Positions 46,803 to 59,745 are shown, counted from the stretch's first letter. The stretch is DNA of 64,000 nucleotides from Manduca sexta (GCF_014839805.1 NC_051129.1:7134920-7198919), one strand, 5' to 3'. The notes: generated from the letters alone by a model not told the origin. A program made the numbers and translations.

Positions 46803-47660
46803 TTTATGTATTATAGATAGTCAATTGTCACTTGTTAATGTGCAGCACAATGTAAATATACATATAGAAAATTAATAGGAGTGTAAATATAAAGATGAGA
46901 ATTTTATTTATGTGTAATTCATTTACAAAACCTAATGCCTGTCGCTCTGTGGCAGCGTTATTATATAAACTCAGATTATTGTATTGTATCTTACAATAAG
47001 AATTGTATTGTATATATTGTTCACCAAAAGTGATCATAGAAGTGGGGATTTGTTGCTGTTGTATTTATCTACGAAATGCAGCAGCAACGTTAACGTAGGT
47101 TTTCTGTGGTGCAGTGATAGTTCAGTCAGACTTTCAGTATAAAAACTGTCCACAGTGTGACTATACTATTTAGGTACCAGCCAATATTTATAACACACAT
47201 GTTCGTTGGTAGTAAATTTATAATTGAACATTGTAAATAATTGTAAAACTATACTTTATCTCATTTCACCTTATTTCACAACTATGTGGAGGAAATGATT
47301 ATTCGAGTATTTAAAAAAGAAATTTCACAAGCAGTTGCATGCCTGACGTCAATCCTTTCTAGGGGAAGCCAATCCGAACAAAATCGTGTTAAGAAATCTT
47401 AAAGGGAGGTTTCCTTGTATTTATGTTTTTTGCACTTCCAAGGTAATGCCACAAATGTCGCGGGATATAGAAAACTTAGAAATTCTCCTTTGAGTTTCTT
47501 GACGTCACGGCTCTATAAAGCCATGCGTATTATTATACGAATGCCAATCGTACGTACCTAATATAAAATAAATAATTAAGAATATAAATAACAAATTATT
47601 CACTTTTAAAAAGTAATTAAAGAGCAATTTACATTACCTATTAGCTATTGATTGTCAATT

Positions 47661-47843
47661 ATCGTTCGCCTCAACGGTGAAAGAAAACTATGGCAGGAAG
47701 CCCACATATCTAAGAATTTCGAGAGTATAAGTCTGCTAACCCACAGTAGGCCAGTGAGGTGGAGTATAGCCTAAACCCCCTCAATTGTAGAGAAGGCCCG
47801 AGCCCATCACTAGGAGAGTATACAATAAAGATCTAGTATTATT
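47661..47843 (+). mobile_element. SINE family B, diverged copy
   Basis: Shows the 'CGTTCGCCTCAACGGTGAAAG', 'AGGCCAGTGAGGTGGA' and 'GAGAAGGCCCGAGCCCATCA' blocks in family order with many substitutions. Confidence 0.55.
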
Positions 47844-48819
47844 TTCTTTGTTTTAAAGAGTATAATATAATTTTGTTCATTTTTATATATATCAAGCCAC
47901 AGTTGGTTGGATTGGTCAGATTCAAAGGGAAAACTTTCCTCACAATATGTATATTTATTGTTAAAACGTCGCATAATAAAATGTTATTCTAAAAACACGA
48001 TTCATTCCTTGAAATGCTTTCCATAAACATTATTTCTAAAGAAACATTAAACATTCGTTGAAACTCTGTTTGATAGGCAGAAACAATCAATTGATTACTT
48101 TCAGAACTCATGCGCTTTGAATACATAAACATCATTATAAACTGTGGCGGTTATAAAAAAATCTAAATAATACATTATGGCGTTAATGTTAATAGTGTAG
48201 AATTATAAAAGGCGGATGTAAGATGTATAAGCAACGTGTCGGTGCATTGCTTTGATTTAACGCATAAAGTACAACGAAAGCCGATTAATCGGTTTACCTT
48301 GATCAAAAAATATAAAATTCCACTCGGTACCTAGTTGTTAAAAGTTTTTTCGGCATTTACAATGACCGAAAGCAATTACTCAAACAAAAAATCATCATTA
48401 AAACTGCTATATTAGCATGATCATTCTTTTTGTATCAAATAAAAAAAAATAGAAATTACCTAAACCGGATTACGGGAAAAAATAACTCAAGCACATAGAA
48501 TAAGAAAATGTTTCTAGTTGAAATAATAAAAGAAAAATGTATTTAAAATCATACGTGAAATAAGTTATGTCATATTCCAGGTATAATTTACCCCTCCTAC
48601 TTCGCCGTGTTCGAAATAACAAACTATGATTTCTTCAAAACCAATTTTCGACACCTGTCAGAACGCTATTTGTTTTGTATGGAGATAGTTTGAGACCCTG
48701 GTAAGGACATAGGCTACTTTGTAATTTATATCCCGGGAAAATATATAGCGGGAATTCTATCCCGGAAAACTCCTTCACGCGGACAAAGTCGTGAGTGAAA
48801 ACTATTAACTTTAGAAAAG

Positions 48820-48895
48820 TTGCCTGCCCTTGGGTTTTGAACCTGCAGACATTCGTCTCGGCATTCAGTTCCACTCCCATCTAGTTTATCGACGC
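48820..48895 (-). repeat. SINE family B head fragment
   Basis: The minus strand gives the family-B head and B-box region ('AGGTTCAAAACCCAAGGGCA'), directly adjoining an RTE-like fragment at 48690-48800. Confidence 0.5.
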
Positions 48896-49610
48896 TTATA
48901 TAGAGTATACTTTAACCTAACTATCAGGTTTTAAGGTAGGGCTAGTTAAATTTTCAAAATACAATTAACGTTCTAATCCAAAACTCCGTAAAAAACATCA
49001 ACTAATTACCAACAACGTATCCTTTAATATAAGATTTCTTTACCTGGGAATCCCAGAACTACGAGGTTAAATGCCTACACGGCTAGAGGATAATGAGATA
49101 CGTATTTGAAATTAACACAAGGTCAAGAGTATCCTACATACACAGTAAGGAAACCAGGACATATTATATTTGTTTTTTTTTTTTATGATTAATGGCCTTT
49201 TTCATAAGTTTCAAGTAATTTTTATTTGACAGTTTTCGTATACCACAGCTAATGTAGATAACTTATTTATTTTATTACCGTTTATTTGGAAGCATAAATT
49301 CGAAAGTCAATTTTGTATTTTGTTGGAATATACTCGTACCTATATATTTATGTAATGAATAGCATTTACCCAGAAGTTGTGAAATAGGCCCTAAATGTTA
49401 TTACTGATTATAAAATGGAACGTATGTTTCAGAGTTTTATTTTATGTAATCTTATATCTCAAACTATCGTATGGAATTATTGTCAGTCATAGCAAAAAAC
49501 TGCAATACCATATTAGGATAACTAAAGCCATGTACCCAAACAACAGCCACAGTATTATTGGTACCACGTTTTGATCACCGAATACGATAAAGTGAAATTG
49601 GAATTTTGTA

Positions 49611-49744
49611 CGCCTGGTATCTGAAATTTGGGCCCGATATGACAATAAATACCCTGTCACATTATGTGATGGAATAATCATAATGAAGAGCGGGTGCACA
49701 TCTTGGCTCTGTTCTAAGGCGATAAAAAGCATGACTATGTGTGT
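49611..49744 (+). repeat. SINE family C, 3' portion
   Basis: 'TATCTGAAATTTGGGCCCGA' and the following 3' half match the 16936 and 55414 copies, ending in a short GTGTGTG. Confidence 0.5.
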
Positions 49745-50895
49745 GCCACAATAAATTCAATTTTGGAATATTTACTTAAAATTTCTAATTATTCATTTGC
49801 GCTTGATCAATAACTTAAACACCTTTTGCCTAATAGTGCTTATATACTGGCCCGTATTTATTAGGTTCTATGGGGGATGTTGAGTCCCACAACACTAAAC
49901 TCACTTTTTAAAACTATCAAAAAATTATTGGCCTAATGAGTTATATTATTTTATTTTTAATTAATCAGCTTGTGATGCTACATTTATATGATTCTAAGCT
50001 TGTCCTCAGAGGAACACCAACTCCCAAGACACAGGCTAGTTTGGGGGTCAGGAGACCTTATAGTGCGTATCGTTTTGTGTCCATTCTGTATGGTACTTAA
50101 TCTGTAACTTTGCATTTATGTTTTTACGAAATCAACTGTATCAGTTCTCTTTATTTTAGAGATTTTTTTTACATATTTACATATATATTATTTAAAAAAC
50201 ATGCATATAAAAATATAAAGACCCAGCCCACCGGCGGTAAAGGATTCAAAGTGAGAAATCTCTTCACAATGCGCGCCGTGTCCAGCAATACTGCCTTCTG
50301 CATCTGGCCTCCGACCCAACAACCAATTGAGAGGTTCCAAATATACTGTTATTATTATTATATTTAGGCCCAAATGGGTGCCATTTCACATCCGCTCATT
50401 AGCAGATTGGGGCACACATGTTTTAAAAATGTAATATCCAATGTTTCTGTTATTCTTAAACCAGGAAATTACAAATACATACATATGTATCCACGGTTAC
50501 CTATTACAAATAATCTGATTTGCAATGCACATACATAATAAACAGCTCTCACTTAATTCTAGTTACTAGAACGTAATACGTCAAGTACTCTTCCTCGTAC
50601 AACAGTAACGATCTCATATCAACTTAAATTCATGTTTTCTGTTTTTAACAATGCTTTTTAACATACCGTCTCCATTTCATACAATGTCAACGTCTAACTA
50701 GATCACTAAATCTGTTAACATGATAATAAATCTAATTGAAGGATCTGAATATGTCCAAATTTGGTAAGGTGGTCGAATAATCGTGTCCACTTGTTGTCGT
50801 AACGGCGCGCGCCCTCGTTGCGTGCCCGGCGTCTAACGAGACAGCGCAATACCACTGACGAAACTCAATACAAGGTGAATCTTACCCGGCTCGCG

Positions 50896-50903
50896 TATAA
50901 AAG
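50896..50903 (+). promoter_or_regulatory. TATA box of the 50976-51463 gene
   Basis: TATAAAAG 73-80 bp before the ATG. The proximal upstream region (50800-50860) is GC-rich, as at the 40261 gene. Confidence 0.6.
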
Positions 50904-50975
50904 GTATTGTCATCAAACTGTGGACATCATTCGCATCTTCTGTTCTATCAGAAACAACAACCAAACAAACCAAAC

Positions 50976-51463
50976 ATGTACAAAATCGTAAGTATTCTAA
51001 ATTCAAATTTTCAAAATAAACTTATTTGGCGTTTATTAACGAATGTTTTTCCTAGGTGTTCTTCTTCGCCACCATCGCTATGGCTGCTGCCAAGCCCAGC
51101 CTGGCCCCCGCTGCCCTCGTCGCACCAGCCCCAGTCGTGGCTGCTGCTCCCTTGGTAGCTGCACCAGCGCCTGTCGTCACCGCCTCCAGCTCCCAATACA
51201 TCGCAAGGAACTACAATGGATTGTACGCCGCCGCCGCTCCCTTAGTTGCCGCTCCTGCCCCGTTAGTCGCTGCCCCTGCACCGTACGTGGCCCATGCTGC
51301 CAGGATCGTAGCGCCCGCTGCTGCTCCCTACATAGCCGCTGCCGCTGCTCCATATGTGGCTGCTGCCGCACCCGTGGTGCCCGCCTATGCCCGCTACGCC
51401 GCCCCCTACGTCGCGGCTGCTCCCTACCTCGCCCATTCCGCTCCCTTCGTAGCTCTCAAGTAA
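50976..51463 (+). CDS. SSQY-type Ala/Pro-rich cuticle protein, 139 aa
   Basis: Exons are 50976-50987 (MYKI) and 51056-51463, separated by a 68-nt phase-0 intron (GTAAGT donor, TTTCCTAG acceptor). The protein begins MYKIVFFFATIAMAAAKPS (signal peptide), continues with A-A-P-L-V-A-A-P-A-P-V repeats, the motif TASSSQYIARNYNGL at about residues 46-60, and then A-A-A-P-Y-V-A-A units ending in APFVALK. Insect proteins of this kind are known as low-complexity (CPLCP-type) or '16.5-like' cuticle proteins, which are secreted structural components. The leader is A/C-rich (CAAACAAACCAAACATG). This is the intact counterpart of the frameshifted 40261 gene. The start in exon 1 is chosen over the Met inside exon 2 (MAAAKPS) because only exon 1 completes the signal peptide. 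Confidence 0.87.
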
Positions 51464-51506
51464 AAATGACGACTCAAACCTAGGCCCATTGTTATAAATG
51501 TAATTA

Positions 51507-51512
51507 AATAAA
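51507..51512 (+). terminator. Poly(A) signal AATAAA of the 50976-51463 gene
   Basis: AATAAA 44 nt past the stop codon. Confidence 0.6.
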
Positions 51513-51559
51513 CTGTTTTGTATACTTTAAACACCTTTTTTATTTATTACCTTATGAAT

Positions 51560-54500
51560 AACGAATACAATAAGTACATCCAATATAAAATTTCTGTAGC
51601 ACTTACTGATAATATATCAGTAAATAGATAAATATAGACATCGAATAACGTTTCAAAGAATTTGTTTACAGTCGATACTATATTCAAGTTTCAAGGATGT
51701 TTCCTCGTAAGCCTTGGCAAAAGTAATTAGACTTGCGACAATACAATCACACTTACATAGAGAAGCCGTATTAGGTATAATGGAAACAATTGGAATTAGG
51801 CTGGTCTATTTCGGGCTTATACGTCGCCACTGTCTGTTTTCTGTTGTTGAAATAGACATGTAATTTTATTAGATAATGGGATAAATAATAACAGAAAATA
51901 TGTAAATTACATAAATACTTAAACTCATTCTTTATCACACAAAGTAACTATAAAGAAAACAAAATCGAAGTACCTAAATTTTAAACAAGATAACACTGTA
52001 ATCCATTTGCTAATACTTAGTTTTGGGGCAGATTGAATATTACGTATAAAAAATGTTACGTGTAATAAATGTAAATATTACGTATAGTAAATGAGATAAA
52101 TATGTGACGAAAACAAGTAGTAAGAGATAAAACAGAATTACGGACACCACGGTATAAGAAGTAATGAAAGCATTACTTTTTGTGTGTGTGCGTTTTGTTT
52201 AAGGGTTCATAGTCGACAATTTTCAGGAAATATATGGTGCAAAGATTTATGATTACTTACCACATAATAGAACAAAAGAGCCGGACTACTCAGTAGAGCA
52301 CGTGCTTGCATTAAGGTACTCGCAGACGCAGTCAATTTGTTGCGAAGAACACTACAACTGTGTAGTGTTAACATTTATACTTCTATAGCTCTTATTGATG
52401 GTTGTTTTGTCACACAGACACTCACACGTGAAAATAAAGTACCTAATTATTTCCAAAGGTAGGTGGTGCAGGGTTTCAAGAGCTTAGTGATAAAAAATAG
52501 GTACTTATATGACTAATAATCAGTTCTTTGATTGTAGTGATTTTTTAATGTCACTTACAAGAGCTCAGTGGGCCACATGTTAGGTATAGCTGATCTAATG
52601 AATTACCGATAGATGTCATCTTAAGTAACCATTATGAAAGTATTTATATTGAATTCTCAATAAATAATACATGTATAAAAAATTGTTATAGTATAATTTT
52701 TATTTCCTTTTTAACATCGTAAAATCATAGATAAGAATATGAGCTTGACCTTTGATCGAACAATAAGTCATCATGATTTTTTCAAAGATAAACTCTCGGG
52801 GTTGAACCTGTCAGAAGTTACTTTTTTAATTCGAAACCATAAACCATAAAGCATTTCATTGAAGTCAGGTACACAAACTACCAACTTCGATATTATATAA
52901 ATCGTAATCACTCATGACAATAGTACAAGCCTGAATCTAGTCCACTACTATTCCATTTAATCTAGTCGTGGTAGATGCATCAACGCCAAGCAATTCAGTA
53001 CTTCTTACTAAGCTTTCTACGTGTTCCTAACTATTTAAAACATAATAATTTCTATACTCATAAAGAATAATTATTACCATTGAACATGTCTATTTCCTTC
53101 ATCAACATTTTTGTAACAAAGGTATTTCAGTTTTTATTGCCCAATTAAAATACAAAAAATCCAAGCTATAATAAATAATATGTAAATAAGTCCATTTATG
53201 GTTAAGCTTAGCCATAACGACCACTTACTCGCTACTAACATCAGCTTTTAAAAGTGGATTTTAACACTACAGGCGACTGCCGACTCCAAAAAATATTATA
53301 TGTAATGTACATTTATTAATAATTATCTTTACATGTAATAATAATGCAATAGGCCGATGTTTATACATTATGGATATTCAAGAAAAACTAATATAGCGGG
53401 TCTTTATTAGACTAACAGAAGCCAAAATAACAGCTCTGAGAATTTTTGTATGTCTTTACGTTTGTAAACGCATCTCGCAAAAACGACTGCATGGAAATCA
53501 ATGATGTTTTCACCGATGTATTGCAAGAGGCCCTACATAGAATATAGATATCACTTTATCTTGGAAAATGTAAAACTAGACATTAACCCGGAAAAGCTAT
53601 TCACAAGGGTAGTAAATAATATAATAACACAATGCAGAATATATTGCTAATATTTTAATTATTTGTTATAAACGCTTACTCAAATAGAAATTATTTTTAT
53701 TTTAGTGTGATTTTTAAGGCGACGTTTATTATTATCTGAAAATATACATGCGGCGTCAAAATAAAGAAGAAAGAATAGAAGATAATGGCACCGGAAGGCG
53801 TAAGAACTATATAAAGAAGTATAAGCGGCATATAAAGGATAGGTAGGATACGACGGAAGTGCATACATTGAACGAAATATATAAGATATGGGGAGTATAT
53901 TAGGCGGCGAAACTATATAAATTACTACTGACGCCTTATATGGTTACGCCTATAAGGTACAGGAAATATACTTCACTAATTGATTAGTACTCGAGCTGTG
54001 AATAGTAAAATAAGTGGCTGGACGAAGTATAAGGTGATCTTATAGTCCTATGGTAAAATATATTATATAAAACTAAAAACATGCTATCACATCTGTATAG
54101 GCAAATCTAGAAATGCAGCATTGATTGCACACATGAGTACCTGACAAGGCGAAAATAAAAATAACAAATAGTAATGTATTCTATCTGATCGTAGTTAGTA
54201 AATATTTCAAAGGCAATAAAATGCGGACACTACACTGCTGACACCATTATGTAACGCAGAATTAGTTCATGGATGAAGGACGCCCTCGATATTTAGCCGT
54301 GTGATCAGAATAACCATGTTAGAATCGAATCCTGATTGTCCCACGTCACGCGCACTTACGTATGCAAAGCCCGCACGGCACGATGCTCCGAAGTGCTTCC
54401 AATGCGCGCAAGACATTCTTGTTTGTATTATTTTTAACACATATCAGTCATAACAGAACGTGACGGAGTTAAAAAATGCAATATTCGTAATGTGTACGTC

Positions 54501-56646
54501 AATGGCAGAAGCGTTCTAAAGGGCACTGGTGGTAATACACCAGGTGGCTTCAATTAGGTAATCCTAATATAAAAAACACGCAAAAATACAATGAAAAATT
54601 TCATATGAATATTCCTTTCTCTTGTAGCACGAATAACTATTCTCTCGTTGCGTTATAGGAATGTTGCGTTTCTTTAAAGAGTTCATGGATAAAAAAAATT
54701 AAGTTACAACTACCAATTAGGTATTGTATAGTGTTTTTAATATTAAGCGATCGTAATTATTCAAAATAAAAAAATATACTAAAGTGAGACCCTGTTAGAT
54801 CTAATTAGACCCTATTTCTAAATCTTTGCATACTCTTATCCTACCGTAGATTTAATCGTTCCGTGTAGTGTGTACCGTATATTTCTTGGATATAAACTTA
54901 TACATCCGTAAATGTATCATTCGCTTAATATGTTATTGTACCTTGTATGGCAAGCTCAATCATTTCTTTGAGAATGATAGAACCTTCCAAAGAAAGTTCA
55001 GGCAAACGTATCTACAAACGACGTGGATCGTTATTGCGTAAAATCGGCAATTCAATTAATGTCCACAGCAGCCAAATGCAGTGGTCTGTGTTTCGCGGAA
55101 TGTCGTTAACTACGAGTTTTAGACCTTTCCAATCTATAAATAATAGATTTAATATTCGACTATTACTTATTTATATAGTACAAATACAGTGTTTTAATGT
55201 AGATCAAATATTATACAAACCTTCATAAAATTTATTGTATTATTCACCTTTACTAATTGGATTTAGTAAGCAATGATCGTTGATGTCAATTAATGTTATC
55301 AATATTCAAATCAAATTAATTAATTGATTGAAGTAATTTGAACACTTATTATCTATAAATATGATTGCCTTATTTGAAGCCTATGTAGAATATTTATTAA
55401 TAATCATAATCAATGCCTCGGTGGCGTAGTTGTATTACGGTACAACTGCAGTGCTGAGGTCTCGGGTTCCATCCCCGGGTCAGGCAAATTGATATTGGAT
55501 TTTTCTACTCAGTATCAGCCCGGAGTCTGAAATTTGTACCCGGTATGTTGTTAGGCTCGAACCCAATCACATCATGGGACGAAATACACAAAGCAGAAAG
55601 TGGGAGTATCAGTTGCGCCTCTGCCTACCCAATCGGGAATAAAAGACGTGAGTGCGTGTGCAAGTGTTTGTCATAATCAGATCCATATAGGAGCACAGAA
55701 TCTATAACGTCATCTATAACGTCACAACAGTAACGATTTTGTACAACGTCGTCGGTACATAATAAAACTACTTCAAACCGTCATTATCCTAATTTGATTT
55801 CCAGTATATTTTACAGTGAATATTAAATTAAAATTACCATGCACAAAATTACATTAATCAGTCTCTCATGCTCTAATTTTATAGAATGTCATTATTTATG
55901 GTTGTGATGCTTCGTCTCGAATGTGAGCGTTAGTCTCGGCAAGAAGAGTCCTTTAGTGTATTTCTACCGGAAAGCGACCCGTAGTACTGAAAAAGTGTAA
56001 TAATTTGCACACTTTAAAATCTATTCTATTTATAAATTATTATGTTTCATGATCATTGGCAAAGTTCTAGCATGCCGGACTTTGTGATGAAAAGTTATAT
56101 GCTATTTCGATGCTGTTTATTTACATTTTATAATTGTCATTTATCATAGATACCCATATTGTCATCTTGTCATTAATTTGTATTAAAATACATTCGTGTC
56201 TCGCTAAATCGATAGAATTTCATAAATTGATTCCAGGGAATCGCTAGACATGTAAAGAAAAAAAAGACTCATGAACAAAACTTTTATAAAGTTTTTCGAT
56301 TGAAAATGATAAGATTCTTCTTAATACGAAGCTCGTACTTTTTACATAGTCTGTACAACCATCAACATTCTATGGTAAGTAAAGTAAAATGCATTCGTAG
56401 TATTCAATATTAACGTTACGAAACAATTTATGATATGACTTGAGTGCAATAATAAAAATTAAAGCAGCTCACATGTTAAGTAGGGGTACTAAATTATATA
56501 ATGCTACTATGAATGGTCAGTTGTATGACATATTCGGCAACCGATGGTGTCTGTGTTGACACCTAATTGAGCATGCGCATGTCCTGCCTAAGGAAAGTGA
56601 AACTATCATCGACGAACAAAGACGTAATGCTTGCAACAGTATGAAC
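51560..56646. other. Intergenic region, one SINE and an odd Tyr/Pro-rich frame
   Basis: 55414-55672 is a family-C SINE (+). On the minus strand at about 53935-53680 an open frame encodes P-S-Y-P-T-Y-P-L-Y-A-A-Y-T-S-L-Y, which echoes low-complexity cuticle proteins but has no promoter or micro-exon that I can find. The 93-aa frame at 54947-55228 (+) has no recognisable domain. The rest is AT-rich. Confidence 0.45.
55414..55672 (+). mobile_element. tRNA-like SINE, family C, + copy
   Basis: Head 'TGCCTCGGTGGCGTAGTTG', B-box-like 'GGGTTCCATCCCCGGG', body 'CAGCCCGGAGTCTGAAATTTG' and 3' 'TTGCGCCTCTGCCTACCC', ending in a GTGTG-like tail. Confidence 0.72.
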
Positions 56647-56653
56647 TATATAA
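56647..56653 (+). promoter_or_regulatory. TATA box of the 56725-57566 gene
   Basis: TATATAA about 72-78 bp before the ATG. Confidence 0.55.
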
Positions 56654-56724
56654 CCTGTAAGTGACACACTCATCCATACACATCGACTTTGATACTCGAC
56701 TAATCAAGTCGGAACACAAACAAC

Positions 56725-57566
56725 ATGTCAGCACTAAGATTAGTAAGTATCATCCAGATCGTGCATATATTAATAAACAAATCCGAATTGTTTAATTAAA
56801 TCATATTTTTCTTTAACAGGTCATTTTCACCACCGCCATCATAGCTGGTTGCAACGCCAGCGGATTTGGTCACATAGTGCCGGCTGCAGTCAAATCGTTT
56901 CCTATTGTCCGATATGCTCCTTTCTATAACTTCCCTGGAGTTGTGAGGTCAATACATGCCGTAGCACCAGCAGTTGCACCGGCGCCAGTCCTACCAGCTC
57001 CATTACCAGCGAGGTTCATACCAGCACCAGTAGCCCCAGCACCGATCCTGCCTGCTCCGGCCCCTATATTCCCGGCACCAGCACCTGTCCTGCCGGCTCC
57101 AGTACCAGCTCCGGTACCATTCGCGCCTGCCTTTGCTCCAGCTGTGGCACCTGCCTTCGCACCACCAGTAGCGCCTGCTTTTGCACCAGCGGTAACACCA
57201 GCCTTCGCTCCACCTGTCGCGCCTGCCTTCGCTCCAGCACCATTTTTTGCATCTGCCCTCCCGAAGTTAGCTCCTGCTGTGCCTGTACTGCCTAGGTTAG
57301 CTCCTGCTCTGCCAGTGTTGCCTAGATTAGCTCCTGCTGTGCCTGCTTTCCCGGCCCCGTTGTTTGCTCGTGCAGTTCCTGCTTTACCTGCGGCTCCGTT
57401 CGCACCGATCATAAGGCCCGTGGCCCCGGCGCTGCCTGCAGTCGCCCCGGCGTTACCAGCCCCAGTATTCCCTCCAGCTCCATTTGCAGTAACAAGAGCT
57501 CTACCTTACGGTATTGCACCATACGCGCCCCTAGCGCCTATTGTCAAACAAGTTGCGTGGAAATGA
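56725..57566 (+). CDS. Secreted Pro/Ala-rich repeat protein, 254 aa
   Basis: Exons are 56725-56742 (MSALRL) and 56820-57566, with a 77-nt phase-0 intron (GTAAGT donor, TCTTTAACAG acceptor). MSALRLVIFTTAIIAGCNAS is a signal peptide. The mature chain opens with a less repetitive, basic/aromatic part (residues about 20-55, including R-Y-A-P-F-Y-N-F-P-G-V-V-R). It then becomes long runs of A-P-(V/I)-(L/F)-P-A-P and F-A-P-(A/P)-V units, with an L-A-P-A-(V/L)-P-V-L-P-R triplication near 165-195. It ends GIAPYAPLAPIVKQVAWK. Pro at nearly every second or third position suggests an extended polyproline-like structure, suited to an extracellular matrix or cuticle role (inferred). The antisense 162-aa Gly/Ala frame over exon 2 is a composition shadow. 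No canonical AATAAA is close. Confidence 0.82.
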
Positions 57567-57599
57567 TCTAGTCAAATAATTTAGAAACAAATATAGCAT

Positions 57600-59739
57600 A
57601 GAATTGTTATTGTTAGTGTTGACTTGTTGTATATAATATGTTAAGGCTGTTTTATACGAAATTGATAAATATTTTATAAAAAAAAATGTTTTTTATTTTT
57701 CTCCTTATTCATTAAAATGAAAATATTATTACTGAAATGAATGCATATAAAACGCAATATACATAATGTAATGACGCATTATAATACATACTATTATGCC
57801 TTATCTAATAATAGAAGCTGTATTAAAATAATTATAAAAAAAAATGATATTACAATGAAAATCTACTCAGCTATATTTTAGAACAAAAGTACAAAAAGTG
57901 AAAACGATGACTAAATACTAAAATGCAATGCAAATGTTTAGATGTTTGGTAACTATTTTTTTATCGAATGGTATTATAGCGTAATCGTAATAAGTATCGT
58001 AAAGATTAATAAAACATTATTTAATAATATTTAAAAATCACCGAAAAGAAATATTTTAAGAAGAAGATTAAGTTACACAACCTAATAAGATATAGATTAA
58101 ACATGTCAGTCACACATTTTATTCTCTATAAAGAAGGCAAATATGCAACCTTATATGAGCTTATCGCGCTATTATTGGTCAATTATTCCAATACCAAGAA
58201 AATAGAATGAGATTTTCGAAATTGAAAATTACAAGATTATTAATTGCCAGACTTAAGTATCGAACATATCAAAAGTACTGGTTGGGCGTGGCCAATATAG
58301 CATATAGTCCAACCAACAAGAAAAAATTAAAAAGGTGTGTGAAGGCCCAGGCACAGCAAGGCCGAGCAGGCACTACCTACGATGTCCCATCAAGCGAGGA
58401 GAGCAAGGGCTACTAGGTAATACTGAGCAAAATTACTCACCGATCTTGCAGCCAAAGTCATGAGGTGCACACCGCAAAGGAGGTCCGGGATGCCAGGCGA
58501 TGCTCCGGTTGCCATCCACGGTCGAAGAGGCAGGATAAAGTGCGAGGATCGGTGAGGGAGGGATGAAAATTTAAGAGGGAATTAAGAATTATGTGTATAA
58601 TAGGAATATGGAAAAATTAGTGACGTAAAGAATTTTTAGTAATAATGACATGTATATGCCCGATTCAAACAATATAACAGCCAATATTACGACAAAAAAT
58701 GCGGCATCTCCTAACTAAGCTAAAAAAGATCGAATGAGTAATTCTACGCAGAGCTTACCTTCGACTATAGCTCACGTTGAGAAGACACAAAGCGGCTCAA
58801 CCAGTTACCATCCCCAGTATGCTATCAAAAAACAAATTCATCGTATATAATGTGGTATTTAAAATGTATTTGTCTATAGAAATTATATTTGTATTGATCT
58901 TGACCTAAAGTACGAATCTATTCGCTATTAGAAATAAAATTCTATTCGATGTATACAAGAAAATTTTTGACGTCACGTTACAATAAAAACAACCAAACCA
59001 CACTAGGACTTCCGCTACTGTGTATTGTGGGCGTTTCGCATTAAACGTTTTAAATTTGATCGATATAAATTATCTAAAGAAAAAAGACAACAGACCTAAG
59101 TCAATAACACCCATATATCATTTGTTTTTGTTTTAAATCCTTGTAATTACTCAATAATAATCAATTATAATAAAAAAGTAAGTATTACATTAAAGAAGTT
59201 CATGTATAAAAATGCCTAAGTCGCATTTTACGTCAATAGGTATGAGCGTTATGTCGGCGCGTTTGAAAACTATAATTACCTTTATAATAAATCTAATAAA
59301 TCCGATACAAATATATTCCTGTTCTTATCCACACCTGCCTGCCTATAAAAGTAGGTGTTACACGCTTTGTTTTTTTTACTTTGTATAAGGCAAATGTTTT
59401 AGTTTTTTTCTAAGCGACAATCAAACAAACAGGATCTATGTTATAATTATGAATATGTGTGTACCTATTATAAACTGTAGACATTGCATGTGTTACCTTA
59501 GAAAAGCGTTTTAAGTTTTTAGCATGCGTAAGTACCTAATTAATATAGGAATGCGTTATTCTGAATGAAGATTTAATTTTCATCAGTGAAAACAGAATAT
59601 ACATAATACCAACTCATTAATAATATGAATAAGATCTTGATGAAAATATAAAGCAATAATAGCCATCATCTCTTTCTCATTAAATTATCATAAGAACAAA
59701 GAAGGATTATCACAAAAACACAAACAATATTTCAACAAT
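57600..59739. other. Intergenic region, no gene called
   Basis: AT-rich with one GC-rich patch at about 58320-58560 ('GGCCCAGGCACAGCAAGGCC' and 'GGTCCGGGATGCCAGGCGAT') that may be a mobile-element scrap. The 69-aa frame at 58207-58416 runs into it. TGACGTCA at 58968-58975. Confidence 0.45.
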
Positions 59740-59745
59740 TTTATT
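59740..59745 (-). terminator. Poly(A) signal AATAAA of the 59823-60384 gene
   Basis: Minus-strand AATAAA 78 nt past the TAG stop. Confidence 0.55.

Larger units (their letters stand above)
46900..50895. other. Intergenic region with repeats, no gene called
   Basis: 47661-47843 is a diverged family-B SINE (+). 48690-48800 is an RTE-like 3' scrap and 48820-48895 a family-B head (-). 49611-49744 is part of a family-C SINE (+). About 50215-50420 is a GC-rich retroelement-like fragment. TGACGTCA occurs at 47344 and 47500, the latter 6 bp before a TATAAAG at 47514, but no exon is evident after it. Confidence 0.5.

Noticed and set aside
47139..47460. TATAAAA followed at about 60 bp by ATGTTCGTTG and a GTAGTA donor-like site
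   Set aside because: Looks like the family micro-exon, but joining to the nearest acceptor gives no signal peptide, and no GC-rich second exon follows.
50110..50367. 85-aa + strand ORF
   Set aside because: Its second half is a GC-rich retroelement-like fragment and its first half is AT-rich filler; no coherent protein.
56924..57412. 162-aa Gly/Ala/Lys-rich frame on the minus strand
   Set aside because: It is the complement of the Pro/Ala repeats of the 56725-57566 gene, with no promoter or signal peptide of its own.
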